Positions 37,401-48,457 of a stretch of 64,000 nucleotides of DNA are shown in pieces. The stretch is from Morchella semilibera (Eukaryota > Ascomycota > Pezizomycetes > Pezizales > Morchellaceae), in NCBI GenBank assembly GCA_009192285.1, contig CM018605.1, positions 2,335,247-2,399,246 on the forward strand, written 5' to 3'. A model generated the notes under the pieces. That model had not been told where the DNA came from. It did not search any database and worked only from the letters and a program-made list of their open reading frames with translations. Both the position numbers and the translations under genes were made by a program. Each line of letters begins with the position of its first letter. Position 1 is the first letter of the stretch.

Positions 37401-38429
37401 CATGTAGCAAGAATTCCAAAGGAAAGACAAAGTAGCCGTGATTAAGGCTCTAGACCTTACTTTGGGGTTTCTGTTCTTGCGCTGTTGAGCTATTTTGGCG
37501 GCCCTTCCATAGGTGAACAAGGCGGATAATGCTATGGAACCGGAGGTGATGTGATATAGACTTCCTGAAGACTTAGTCCCCAACAACACTTGGTTACGCA
37601 GGAAAACATCGTAACGAAGCCCATCCAACTGGAGGACCTGAGTGCGTCCCTACCCGAGAAAGGCCCCGTTACACTCCTAGAAATCTATTGGCTCACGCGA
37701 GCTCTCTTAGTATGCAGTATTTACCATAGACCCAGTGTGGGAAGAGGGAGTGTCCTAATGCAGTATCCACCATACACTATCTTCCCAGTGTGGGGGAGAA
37801 GGGGGGGGTCCAAATCCAGCATCACGGTGTTATTGAAGATCGTTGATTCGCGAGTGCAGCTCGAATGGAAATACCCCCATCTCATGACCCCTTTCGTCGT
37901 CTAAAGTCATCTGAGGCTCTAAAAAGGAGAGGGGTTTTTGTCTACTTAAACCGTCGTGGATATCACAATAACGACGTCCGGTAGCTTTAGACACAGGACG
38001 AAGGGTACATACATAGATTATTTGCATCGTTAGTTTCATTACACTTCATTTCCTTTCCCCCTCCCTCATCATACATTTGGCGCCCCACGTTTCACCCTTG
38101 TCGCTACGCCGCCCCCCGACTGAAGTGTATGTATATGTATGTATCTCTCCCCCTGACAACCTGTTTCCGAACAACACACACACCCCCCGCCGGCAGCAGC
38201 AGCAGCAGCAGACTCGTAGTACAAGAACCAAGGACCTTCTTCGATCCTTCTCTCGATCTTCCATTTTCTCCTTCGATCTTATCATACACACGTAAACCTA
38301 CCACTTACAACACAGTCTTTACTCAAGCTTGTTTTTTCACACGTTCGAATTTCACTCACTCCACCAATTAGACCACATTTCTTTTTTTCCAATAAGCCAG
38401 CACACCCATAAACAAAAAAATTTATAAAA
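34448..38429. other. 4-kb gene-free region
   Basis: Frames up to about 139 codons occur but none resembles a known protein. GC-rich patches lie at 34785-34802 and 35475-35508. TACATGTA occurs at 35557 and 35614. An imperfect local duplication lies at about 37708-37797 (listed separately). The last 300 bases, with CAG repeats near 38194-38210 and CT-rich DNA, look like the promoter and leader of the UMP-CMP kinase gene. Confidence 0.45.
37708..37797. repeat. Imperfect tandem duplication
   Basis: Two adjacent units share ATGCAGTAT, ACCATA and CCCAGTGTGGG in the same order (first unit near 37711-37746, second near 37758-37797). The second carries a small extra block (CACTATCTTC). Non-coding. 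Confidence 0.5.
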
Positions 38430-39605
38430 ATGTCAGCCATCCGCTCCTCCGTCACAGCTCTTTCCCGCACCTTGAAGCTCAACGCTGCTTTACCTACCCT
38501 CAGAGTTTCCCAACTCCACACAATCCCCTCGGCTGCCGCACCCCGCTCTCCAACACTCCCGACCTCTCGTATTAACCCAGGTTCCTTTCGCCAGGGACTT
38601 ACACACAGCAAGTTCGGTAGCAGTCAAGGACAGTGCAGACTCTACGCTGCTGGCCCTAGGAATCTCGGTGAGACTGGAGGCAGCAGGAATCCGTTCCCGG
38701 TTGTGCCCTTGGTACTGATCTTTACGGCCGGAAGTGGTGGATTTTACTTATTGGTGAACAGCCGGAAGGGTATGCTCTCTTTTCTCGGCCTCGTGGTTGC
38801 CTCGGGGGTGAGGAGCACCTAATGAATGGGCCTGAAGCTGACATTTCCGCCAACAAACAGAGACAATGCCCGCCACCGAGAAAACTCTTCCTCGCAGTCC
38901 TAAGAAAGCCAAGACTACACCTACCTTCTCCCCTAAGGATGTCTCTGTAATCTTTGTCCTCGGCGGTCCTGGCGCCGGAAAGGGTACACAATGCCAAAAC
39001 CTAGTCCGTGACTACGGCTTCGTGCATCTCTCTGCCGGTGATCTTCTCCGCGCCGAGCAGAACCGCGCCGGTAGTGAGTTTGGCGAGCTCATCAAGACCT
39101 ACATCCGCGAGGGCCGTATTGTGCCTATGGAGGTCACTGTCGCTCTGCTTGAAAACGCTATGAAGGAGTCCATCGCAAATGGACAAACCAGGTTCCTGGT
39201 TGACGGGTTCCCAAGACAAATGGACCAGGCCATCAAGTTCGAGACCGAGGTGTGCCCGAGCGTTTTTACTCTCTTCTTCGACTGTCCTGAGGAGGTCATG
39301 TTGAAGAGGTTGTTGAAGCGTGGTGAGACGAGTGGACGGGATGATGACAATATCGAGAGCATCAAGAAGCGTTTTAGGACATTTGTGACCACCAGCATGC
39401 CGGTAGTGGATATGTATGAGAAGGAGGGCAAGGTTGTGAGAGTTGATTGTACTCAGGGTGTGGAAGAGGTCTACGATGCGGTCAAGGAAGAGTTCTCGGT
39501 ATGTTCTTCCCAGCCCACGTTAGGAAGTCCGCTCTGGTGCTGACTACATGTGTCTTACAGGCAAGGTTCAAGCCAATGAAGGAGAAAGCGGTAATGACCG
39601 CATGA
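38430..39605 (+). CDS. URA6: UMP-CMP (uridylate) kinase with mitochondrial-type N-terminal extension
   Basis: Phosphorylates UMP/CMP with ATP in pyrimidine nucleotide synthesis. Exons 38430-38769, 38861-39498 and 39561-39605 give 340 aa, about 110 more than cytosolic UMP-CMP kinases. The extra N terminus (MSAIRSSVTALSRTLKLNAAL) is Arg/Ser-rich without acids, like a mitochondrial presequence, and is followed at about residues 90-107 by a hydrophobic stretch (PLVLIFTAGSGGFYLL). The kinase core has the P-loop GGPGAGKGTQC at about 148-158, the NMP-binding part (LSAGDLLRAEQNRAGSEFGE, FLVDGFPRQMDQA) and the LID region (LLKRGETSGRDDDNIES). The methionine two codons into exon 2 would give a normal-length cytosolic enzyme. 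Some family members are adenylate kinase-like; the LID and DGFPR motif favour UMP-CMP. Confidence 0.93.
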
Positions 39606-40815
39606 ATACATGGCCTGGCTATTGCATCGTACGATTTTGTAATTCCGTATTCTCTACCGTCTCCGTCGTCTCCGGTCCGATGAAGGGCCATTCATCTTGA
39701 TTAACCCTCCCTTTTTTTGTGTGTATGCATCTTAGACTTTAGTACATTGTTTAGCGGTATTCTTGGGTTTCCATTTTTTTATTTATCGGCTGTAGTGAGT
39801 GGGCGTGGTTCCTGGGTTATCTATTTGGTGGGTAAGGCCGGAATAAATCTCTTAGAGTGGCTCTTGCATATGTTGTTCATATATATTCTTATTTCTACTG
39901 TGGTCGGATAAATGTAATAACATATCGCCTAGAGATGGGGTGGAGGCAGACTTGGAGCATGGATGATCACTCGCCCTCATTGGAATGATGTTGCAACCTG
40001 CACATGTATGTCGTCTCGGGCCAAAAACCGGTCAGGCGAACAATCCCCACCCCACAGCTCTAAATGAGATGTTCTACCCAAACATCACAGCAGAGCTTAA
40101 ATCCCCTGAAGTCCCCGGTAGCCAATATGTATACATATACCATATCCCAGGGTTTAATTCGCGGTCCATCTAATAAGTACTTGCAAGTATGTAGTATCTG
40201 CATGAAGCTTCTTTGGGGGGTCCAGCCATAAACCCTGTAAGTACTGGCATCCAAAAAGAAAAAAAGCCCAAACAGAAATTTAATGGGGGGGCTGCTCACT
40301 GGGTAGAAACCCCACTCTGCCCGCTGAATACATGTATACCCTTGAGTACACTATGTGACGGTAGCCAGCGAATGATATATCTATACCCGCATACCGCCAA
40401 AGATTCCATTCCGAGGGGTGGGGTGCAGTAAGTATGTAGATACATGTACTTATCTAGAAGTAGGTAAATTAGCTGTCAACATCTCGCTTATGCCCGCACT
40501 CTTCCCAGATAAATAAATCAATAAAAAAAGCTTAGCACAACATCATGTAGTGTAGTATGTAGTGTTTGTTGGCAATTATGTGGGTACGTTACATTACGCG
40601 GTGCTAGCAGGAAGCCGGACAGGACGCAAGGGGGGGTCTAGAATAAATACACACAGTTCCCCGGCCTTCGGGCTCTTGATCCCACCTTGTGTTCGTTATC
40701 CCCCTTTATACCTTGACCTTGTTCAATTTGTTACCGTCGACTTCCTTCGTTAATTGGGGCACTGCTTATTGTTTTCTTGCCATCTCTTTAACGCATTGTG
40801 AGCGCAAAAGAAGGG
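39606..40815. other. Spacer between UMP-CMP kinase and SRA gene
   Basis: T-rich 3' UTR first, then sequence with TACATGTA at 40329 and 40441 and the SRA gene promoter. No recognisable gene. Confidence 0.5.
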
Positions 40816-42550
40816 ATGGTGTCCGATTACGAGCTCGCCATGTAAACAAACCTCTAGCCCCCCTAATCCTTCTCACGGCTAAACTAATTCACCACATTAT
40901 CAATCCAGTGAGCGTAACAAAGCAGCCAATCGAGCACTATTAGCTTCCTTAGGCATCGAGAAGCCACTTCTTCAGGCACCCAACCCTGTAAAAAAGCGCA
41001 AGAGGGCACCATCTACCCCAGCTGAGCCATCCCGCAAGTCGGCTCGTATTTCTGAAGACAAAAAACTTCCGAATTACAGCTACGTCGACTTGCAAGCTAG
41101 CGATAGTGAAGATAGGGACTTAAAGACCCGTCGTAGCAGGCGCGCCAGGCCCAAGAAGGCAGAACAAGCGGTCCCAACCAGTACCGACGCAAATGCTCTA
41201 ATCCCTACCTTCGTTAACAACCGAAACACCCACAAGATCAACCCAAAACGCTTTCGTCCCGACCCAAAGCAACATGGAGAGATCCCTGGCATCAAAGTCG
41301 GGCACTGGTGGGAAACTCGCATGCAATGCAGTGCTGATGGTGTCCATGCTGTAAGGCCCCCATTCATCCTCTCTAGTTCCCTGTTGACACCCGCATAGCC
41401 ACCAGTCTCTGGGATTAGCGGCTCTGGAACTGGGTCGGCTTATTCTATCGCCCTCTCTGGGGGTTATGAGGACGATGTTGACGAAGGCTTCCGCTTTACC
41501 TTCACTGGCTCTGGCGGACGTGACCTATCTGGCACAGCAAAGAACCCCAAGAACTTGCGTACGGCCCCACAGAGCTCCGATCAACAGCTTGTTGGAGGTA
41601 ATTTGGCATTGAGCAATTCATGCCAGAGCGGCCTTCCCGTTAGAGTTATTAGAGGATACAAGGCTACCTTGGGGCCGCCAGAAGGCTACAGGTACGATGG
41701 ACTGTATAAAGTCGTGAAAGCGTGGTGTGATGTTGGCATAAGCGGCTATAAGGTTTGGAGGTTCGCCTTCATGAGGATTGATGGCCAGAAGCCTATCGAC
41801 TATAAAGGTACGTTTCCATATAATTCTTTAAACTGCCATAGACAACTTGAATAGCAACTGCTATCCCATAAAGAGAAGTTGGGCTCTGCTGTTGAACGCC
41901 GTTAATGGTCATTCTCTCTCACATGACTACTTGCCAAACATTTTGAGAGAATCGTGCCAAAGCGTTCATTCATAGAGCTCACACAATCATACCAAATGGC
42001 AGTTGGCGTTTAATTTGGCATGGCGGCTTAAGGGATAAGCTTTCCTTGCTGAGATTTTCAGTATGTTGATTGGTGTATAGCTGGTAGACCCGATGATAAA
42101 GAGGAAGATGAACCCAACGAAGCGGAAGAAGACACGTTGGAGAATACAGCGGATGTTTCAACCCAGGAAATCGCCTCTGAGACTGCAGTCGAAAAGACCG
42201 CAGAGGCTGCTGACAAGGACACCATTTCTGATGCCAAGGATACCACAGTTGTCGAGAAGGATACCACAACTGTCGATAAGAAGGATACCGCGGTCGTCGA
42301 CACGAAGGATACCGCGGTCGTCGATACGAAGGATACCGAGGTCGTCGACACAAAGGATGCTACAGCTCTCGACAAAAACGAAACCACAACAGTCGTCAAG
42401 ACCTCAACCGTCATCAAGAAGGAGACCGTCACAGCCGTCAAGAAAGACAACAAAGTTACCGTCAAGAAGGTGACCGTAGCCGTCGCCAAAGAGATTGAAT
42501 CCACCGTAGTCGGCGACACTAGGAGAAGAAGTGGAAGAAATAAGAACTAG
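40816..42550 (+). CDS. SRA-YDG domain protein
   Basis: The SRA (SET and RING associated) domain binds methylated or hemimethylated DNA in UHRF1 and plant SUVH proteins; here it is the only recognised domain, so a chromatin role is inferred. Exons 40816-40841, 40909-41350, 41399-41807 and 42081-42550 give 448 aa. It starts MVSDYELAIERNKAANRALL, then a basic linker (KKRKRAPSTP). The SRA domain spans about residues 130-290: IPGIKVGHWWETRMQCSADG, VHAPPVSGISG, AYSIALSGGYEDDVDEGFRF and TGSGGRDLSG are clear family motifs. The C-terminal 155 residues are a Lys/Thr/Val/Asp-rich tail containing 8-residue repeats (KDTAVVDT type), and the protein ends in RRRSGRNKN. The last intron is 273 nt, long for this window. 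The 26-nt first exon is supported by conserved residues across the junction. Confidence 0.92.
42237..42375 (+). repeat. 24-bp coding minisatellite in the SRA protein tail
   Basis: About six units starting AAGGATACC, most 24 bases long (the first is 21), encode KDTAVVDT-like octapeptides. The third to fifth units are nearly identical at the DNA level, which suggests recent unit gain. Confidence 0.85.
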
Positions 42551-43171
42551 AGCTCCTGCTCTGTCATTTTGACGGTTTTTAAAAATTTAGTTGGGGTAGA
42601 ACATACTGTGATTTGTCTCTTACATACCCTCCCCGATTGCAATTTTTCGTGTAGCTACTGTTTTTGTCATAGAGTTGGCCTCGCCGAATTGTTGTTTGAT
42701 AATTTCCATCGCGCGCTAGACTTAATGAATGGTATGTTAGCAAATTTACAAGCCTTTGCTGGATGTCCTCTCCTTGAACATGGTCCTAGGACATAGGGGT
42801 CGTCTGGCGACAGGTAAATCTCCTGTTCCCACGCTACCCCCCCTGAGACCAAGCCCCGCTAAGCTTCCCCCGTCACCATTACAAGGATTATAGGTAATGT
42901 GTAGAACTCCCAATGATCGGGAACCCATCGAGTGATATCTCATGTTCCAAATCCCACCACACAGACAACCCGACTACATCATCCGCGCCACCACCCACAA
43001 CCTCCCAACCACTACCTCAGCATCCCTCCCCCGCGACACACCCCCACCACACCACCGCCCCTCTATTCCACCCCACTACCCCATCGAGTGACACCCCGTG
43101 AACCACCGCTTACTAATCCACGCACCCCAGCTAGCAACCAACGAACCCCAAACGTCATCCAACAAGACCAA
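42551..43171. other. Spacer and leader upstream of the CX9C gene
   Basis: SRA 3' UTR, then from about 42950 a C/A-rich stretch (repeated CCACCAC, CCAACC) typical of a fungal 5' leader. A longer frame runs in phase through it into the CX9C gene, but has low-complexity Pro/Thr/His content and is unlikely to be translated. Confidence 0.5.
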
Positions 43172-43441
43172 ATGTCGCAGCCACGAACACGGCCGATCCA
43201 GAGACTCGCCACGGCAGTTGGAAAGTGCAGCACCGAGGCAAGTAGCCCTCTCTGTCTGTCCGCGTGTGCGCGGGTTCGCGGGGAGCTGACCTGATTGACG
43301 CGGAAGGCATCGGCGTACGGAAAGTGCATTGTCGAGGACTACAACGATATCCACAGGGATAAATGCGCGAGGGCGTTTATGGCGCTGAAGGATTGTGTTT
43401 TGGCGGCATCGGTGGGTTGGCCTTTCCGGCGGGATAGATAG
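43172..43441 (+). CDS. Twin CX9C mitochondrial protein (NDUFAF8-like)
   Basis: Small intermembrane-space protein, probably a complex I assembly factor like human NDUFAF8 (C17orf89). Exons 43172-43237 and 43307-43441 give 66 aa. Cysteines C19/C29 and C42/C52 form two exact C-x9-C pairs with a 12-residue linker. The wording ASAYGKCIVEDY, KCARAFMALKDC matches NDUFAF8 (AAAYGRC, CAREFEALRSC). The intron begins GCAAGT, not GT, and ends AG: a classical GC-AG intron. Splicing there restores the first CX9C pair exactly. The start was chosen at the ATG 18 codons before the first Cys, fitting the family length. Fungi with complex I usually carry this gene. Confidence 0.88.
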
Positions 43442-46400
43442 GTGGAGTGCTAATGGTGCCTGGTAGAAGAAAAAGTAGCTGCGGGGACAGCAATTGGGAT
43501 AAGAAGAGATTTTCGGGGGGAGCGTTTGGCCTCTGGCCGGCGGCGCATGCAGGTACATGTAGTTGGGGAATCACATATACGAGAAACGGCCAATGCGGTT
43601 GGTGGTCGGATATAGTAGCGAGACTATGTAGTAGTCTTGGTCGTATCATGATGGGCAGGATAGTATCCATTGGTTCTAATTTATAGGGCATTGAGATGTA
43701 GAGATAGTTCTTGAGCAGCTTTTATCATGATAGTGGACTGACCATCTCTGTATTCTCACATAGGATGAGGGAAGACAGCAATGGTGAATTTCCATATACC
43801 TACCTACCTATCAAGTTTGCAATTGGAGTATAAGAGCACAAGCGAAAGAATGCTAAACCCTAGCACGTTCAATGCCAGCTGTGGGCCTCTCTATCACTGG
43901 TATCCCAAGTATGTAAATCCATAACAATGATACCTTCTCCAAACGGCAATACGAGCGATCTGCCAGCACCACATATATGTACATGGTCTGGCAATATCCT
44001 GGGCTGTTAATATATATTCTTAAAACGGCCATTATGCAGCTGGTGGTGCGTGCGTGCGCTGGGCCCTCCCAACGGTGGTCCTTACCGGGTAATTCACTCG
44101 AACTACACACCACCCACACGGTCCCAAGTGAAGGGACCTCTTAACTACTTGACATTATATATATCACCCACCTCCACCGCCAGCAGCAGCAACGCTGCAG
44201 CCAGCTTCAGCATCAAAACCGGACCAGGGCCAATTGCAACGGCTTGACAAGAGGTCGACAAACACCATCACCCCGTCGAGCAGAAGGCATAGCTCTCTCT
44301 CTCTCTCTTCTTCCCCCGCAGAAATTTCCCCATACCCGGGCAGGCAGCCAGACAAAAACAAAGCCTCCCCCCCTCTAAAAAAATAAAAAAAAATTCTCTT
44401 CCCCCTACATAGGAACCCACCCAGCGCTTTTCTTCGCCCAGGAGCACCATTCGGGACCCGACCACGCCCGGGGGTTTCTTTCTTTTCTTTTCCTGGTTTT
44501 CTTCAATCTGACAGGTTGCCAATCGACCTGATCCTGACACGGCGGATAAGCTTTCGAAGCCCCCTCCCCATGAGGACTTTCTTTCTCTCTTCCCCTTGCC
44601 CCTCCCCCTCCCCTCCCCCTCCCCTCCCCGCATTCAGTCGTAGCTGCAGCACCTAAAATACACGTGCTTGGCCATTGCTTCTTAGGTTAATATAAGCTCC
44701 GCTCGATCTATGGGAGCTGTCTGTAGCGTGCAGCTTGCTGTCCCCCCCCATCGAATGCACCGGGTTTATACATAGCAAACGCGCCCTCCCAGGCTGTAGC
44801 TGAGGACACAATCCCGTAAAAACTAAATGTAGCTCTGCAAGCTATGCAGCCGTTCCTTATGTAAGTAGCTACATGTAGTTAACGCGCCCCTCCCCCTAGG
44901 ACCTACGTAGGTACTCCCTCTCCAGAGCTCAGACCACCACCCATCCATCCCTGCCGCCAACACACATCCCGTGCACAAAGCGGTCCCAGCTGAGACACCC
45001 CTCCCTCCCTCTCTTCCTTCCTTCCTTCCCTCACTCACTTACCCCGCCATACGTCATTCCCTAACCCACCACCGTCCCCCCCCCCAGCATAATCACAGCA
45101 CATCACTCGGCACAAACACTCCTTCTATGGGTCCGTGCGCATATAACTCTACAAAAAAAAAAAAAGCCAGCCCCCCCCCATTGGGAGCTTTATACAGACG
45201 TGATGGGTAACATACATGTACTCTGTTCACCACTGCCCCCCCCTCCGTGCTGCCTGCATTGCATTATATTGGGTTGGCTCATGTATACATATGTATATGT
45301 AGTTGGTCCCTGCCAATATTGCCCTAGCCTAGAAGTATGTAGCGCTGTTCACATTCCAATCCCTACCTAAGCCAGGTCTCGAAAAGGGAAAGGGGAGGGG
45401 GGGGGAACAGTGTGCATATGTATGTATGTATCCCCCTCCTGCAGTTAGTTTTTCGAGGGATAAGAACGTGGGTTCTAGGCAATCAAGCGGGGGGAAAAAA
45501 AAAGTTCCATCGTTACTATTATATAGTAGTAGTAGTAGTAGTAGTAGTAGTAGCAGTGGGGGGGAGGGGGCTATATCAGCTCATCAATGTACGTACAATT
45601 AAGATGGGTGAAATCATTAATGTGGTGTTTGTGTATTTGTGTGTAGTGTGTGGTGTAAGACTTGTACACAAAAATCAAAAGACGGAACATAAAACTCAAA
45701 GGTAAATAAACGAATGCAGTGCAAGTAGTTGGGAGAAGAGTAGGATGAGGGGGGGCAAACTTCGGCCAGTAATTTTGGCGGCCGGAAGAGTTTGTAATAT
45801 ATCACACATGGGCGCACACGATCAGGTATTAGAACCGGTGGCCCTGATAAATAATGTGGAGGAGATAGATATGAAACAGAAAGAAAAGGAAAAAAACAAA
45901 TGAGGCCTATAAAAAAAAACTGCCCGGGAAAGTAGCCCCAAACCCCAGAATCTAACAGACTATTAGTACCAGAGAGACTTAAACCGCGCCTCACCCGAAA
46001 CCAGTCTTGCTCGACGCAATTGCCAAATCGGCAATCAGAGACTATCATACCCTTTTTACCTTCCCAAACAAATACAACTCATTCAACACACGCCTACCAG
46101 AGAAATTGAATAGGGACAAGGAATAAAAAGACAAAAACGACCAAAACAACCTTGAGTAAACCCTGGCGCGAATGATCACACCAAATCGAAAGAAAGAAGA
46201 AAGAAAAATAGAAAGTGTAAAAAAAAACCACAGAATGATACAACACCTAAGAAATACAAAGGAGACAACACGTACACAAACAGAGCAACAGAAACACCGA
46301 AGAAAAACCTATCAACGGTACATTTGTTTCCCATCTGCTAACTTAACACCTTAACCGCGATTTTCCCACGACGAGATGATATGACGTATTGAACAATCCC

Positions 46401-46662
46401 GCGATCAGCCCATCCTTAACCATGAAATCAAAAAAAACGGCTTCCTTTTCTCGTATCATTCGTTATTACTCCCCCACCCATTTCCATGCGACGTAGATGT
46501 TTTTCCAAGGTTCGCCTCTGGCAAGGGTATATCAAGGCCCGTTTTGGAAAAAAAAAATGAAGGTCGGTCGTCGCCAGCCGATTAAAATATGTAAAAGAGT
46601 GAATTGAATTTATGATGCATGGTAGGAACGGGTTTGTAAAAAAAAATGGAGACGTTGATTGA
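43442..46662. other. 3.2-kb spacer between CX9C gene and cyclin B
   Basis: No recognisable gene. Contains TACATGTA at 43554, 44870 and 45213, a CT-repeat near 44294-44306, CCCTCC-type repeats at 44600-44625, A- and C-runs, and a (TAG)n microsatellite at 45523-45554. Its right part includes the cyclin B 3' UTR. Confidence 0.45.
45523..45554. repeat. (TAG)n microsatellite
   Basis: About ten consecutive TAG units, ending in one CAG, in non-coding DNA. Confidence 0.95.
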
Positions 46663-48457
46663 TCACCGGGACTCTTCCTCAGACTCAACTGGCTCCGCAG
46701 TAATATCAATTCCGTGAATCTTCGCGTTCTTCTTGGCCCACTGACGAGCGTGAATGGAAGCTGAAGAAAAGGTTAGTGCGAACATGAAAAAAAGTGTGAT
46801 CGAATAAGCTTACCCTTCATGAATTTCTTACTGGCATACTTCTTGAAGAAAGCCTCATGCTTGACAGGACGAGCAAGATAGTCAATCATGAGGTGGAAGA
46901 CAGGCATGATTTGGTCCTCTGTATAATCAGAGTAGTGAATCAAGTCGGCATCCTAATTGAGAAAGGTAAATTAGTATATATCAAGATTTTAGCAGTGTGT
47001 AGCTGAGACATACCCAAGGTCCACGCTCAAGCATCATCCTGGACAAGTACATGGCAGCAGCGGCAACATGACTTGGCAAGTACTCCATGAACCTATGATC
47101 CAATAAGCTGATCTCCATAAGGTACTTGGCGACAGTCCTAGTCTGGAAGTCGTACTGATCGGCCTTGGAGATACGTCTGAGGAAGTTCATGGGGTTAGGA
47201 TAAGAGAGGTTGTAATCAAGAGTTGAAAGAACAAAACGTTCGGCGCGCAAAATTTCCTCTTCAGTGAATCCATCATCGGCAACGTGACGGAAGTACTGAA
47301 CATGAGGGAGAAAACCTCCTCATACTTGGCGGCAATGAACATGGCAGTAACACCAACCAACTGGAGCTTGTCCAACTTGACAACCTTGCTGCTCAAGAAG
47401 CGATCAACAATGTTTACAGCAAGAAACAAAGTTTCGGGCAAAAGGCGGAAACGAGTATGAACTTCAATGAGCCAATCAATAAGGATTCCGCGCATCTTCC
47501 ACTTAAGATCATCTTGATGGTCCATGTAATCGGGATTTGGCTGGGTGGCTGGCTCAATTTCACGAAGATAGTCGAAAATCTCACTAACATACTCGGAGAC
47601 CATCAATGGGTCATCAGCATCCTCATCATCGAGGTCATTGTGAGGAGGACGAGGAGCAGGCTCCTTGGTGCGGATCTTCTTGGAGGCATGAACAGCTGGT
47701 TCAGGCTCCTTAGTCTCAACCTTAACCTTAACCTCAACAGCCTTGACAACTGGGGCGGCAGCTACAGTGGCTGAAGAAGACGCGTCTTTTTCCTCAACAA
47801 CAGCTTCCTTCTTGACCTTAGTAGCAGCGGTGGTAGTCCTCTTCCTGCTCTTTGCCATAACTCCAGATCCATTGTTTGTTCTTTTCACTTCTTCTTCCTT
47901 CCCGGTATTCTTAATTGGTGCGGCTTTGGCAGTACGTGTAGTTTTGGTGACCCCATTGGTAGCAGCGGCCTTGGTTGTTAGGGCAATCTTGCCAGTAACC
48001 TTCTTTCCTCCAACCTTCTTACTCTCTTCCACCGCTCCAGCTTCGGCCTTGACGACGTTACTGACATCTCCCCAGAGCGGCACGCTTTCGGTTGGTTGGG
48101 GCGGCGGCTGTAGTAGTGGACAACTTTGAAGTGGACAACTTTGAAGTGGACAACTTTGAAGTAGTCAACTTGGTGGAAGCAGCATCTGTAGAAAGGGCGG
48201 CGGCCTTAGCCCTAGTTAGACGGGTTGTTGTTGAAGTGGTCATGTTCTCATCATTGGCCTCAATGTTGCTCGCTGAGCGAGCGCGGGGGGCTCGACGCTA
48301 AGAAAAAAAAGTATAAAGTTAGCAACGCGGCTCAAAAAATATCAAGTTAAAAACAAAAACCGAAAATTGTTAAAGTTCAACAAAAAAAAATCGCGTTTTC
48401 TCGCGTTCATGTGATGGAGATAAAAGTTGAAGAAGTAAAGTTACTCACCGACTGCAT
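46663..48457 (-). CDS. G2/M B-type cyclin, with two single-base frame breaks in this sequence
   Basis: Mitotic cyclin that activates Cdk1. Exons (minus strand) 48457-48449, 48297-47014, 46952-46814 and 46760-46663 correspond to about 509 aa. After MQS/RRAPRARSASNIE and a Ser/Thr/Lys-rich start comes a destruction box RAALGDVSN (RxxLxxxxN). The cyclin box has WKMRGILIDWLIEVHTRFRL, ETLFLAVNIVDRFLS and VTAMFIAAKYEE, then HVQYFRHVADDGFT, FLRRISKADQYDFQTRT and, in the last exon, SIHARQWAKKNAKI. The frame shifts twice: one base too many at a G run in the destruction box (plus-strand C4 at 48070-48073) and one too few at a C run (plus-strand GGG at 47306-47308). They cancel, so all outer parts share one frame. 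I read this as a functional gene with sequence errors; a decaying copy cannot be excluded. Equivalent to NimE/Cdc13-type cyclins. Confidence 0.87.
48116..48172 (-). repeat. 15-bp coding minisatellite in cyclin B N-terminus
   Basis: GTGGACAACTTTGAA (plus strand) occurs three times in tandem with a fourth diverged unit, encoding repeated SKLST pentapeptides in the disordered region before the destruction box. Confidence 0.85.

Noticed and set aside
37209-37628. 139-codon frame on the minus strand
   Set aside because: No recognisable domain, no splice-supported extension and composition like surrounding non-coding DNA.
42932-43294. 120-residue frame including the CX9C gene start and running through the GC-AG intron
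   Set aside because: The upstream part is low-complexity Pro/His/Thr sequence of a C-rich leader, and reading through the intron loses the CX9C spacing.
45617-46048. 143-codon minus-strand frame
   Set aside because: Aromatic/Pro-rich random-looking translation downstream of cyclin B; best seen as 3' UTR or spacer.
47187-48083. Separate cyclin-like protein starting MPLWGDV
   Set aside because: It is only the middle of the cyclin B gene seen in the frame after the first break; the start is not an ATG and the preceding frame carries the conserved destruction-box half.
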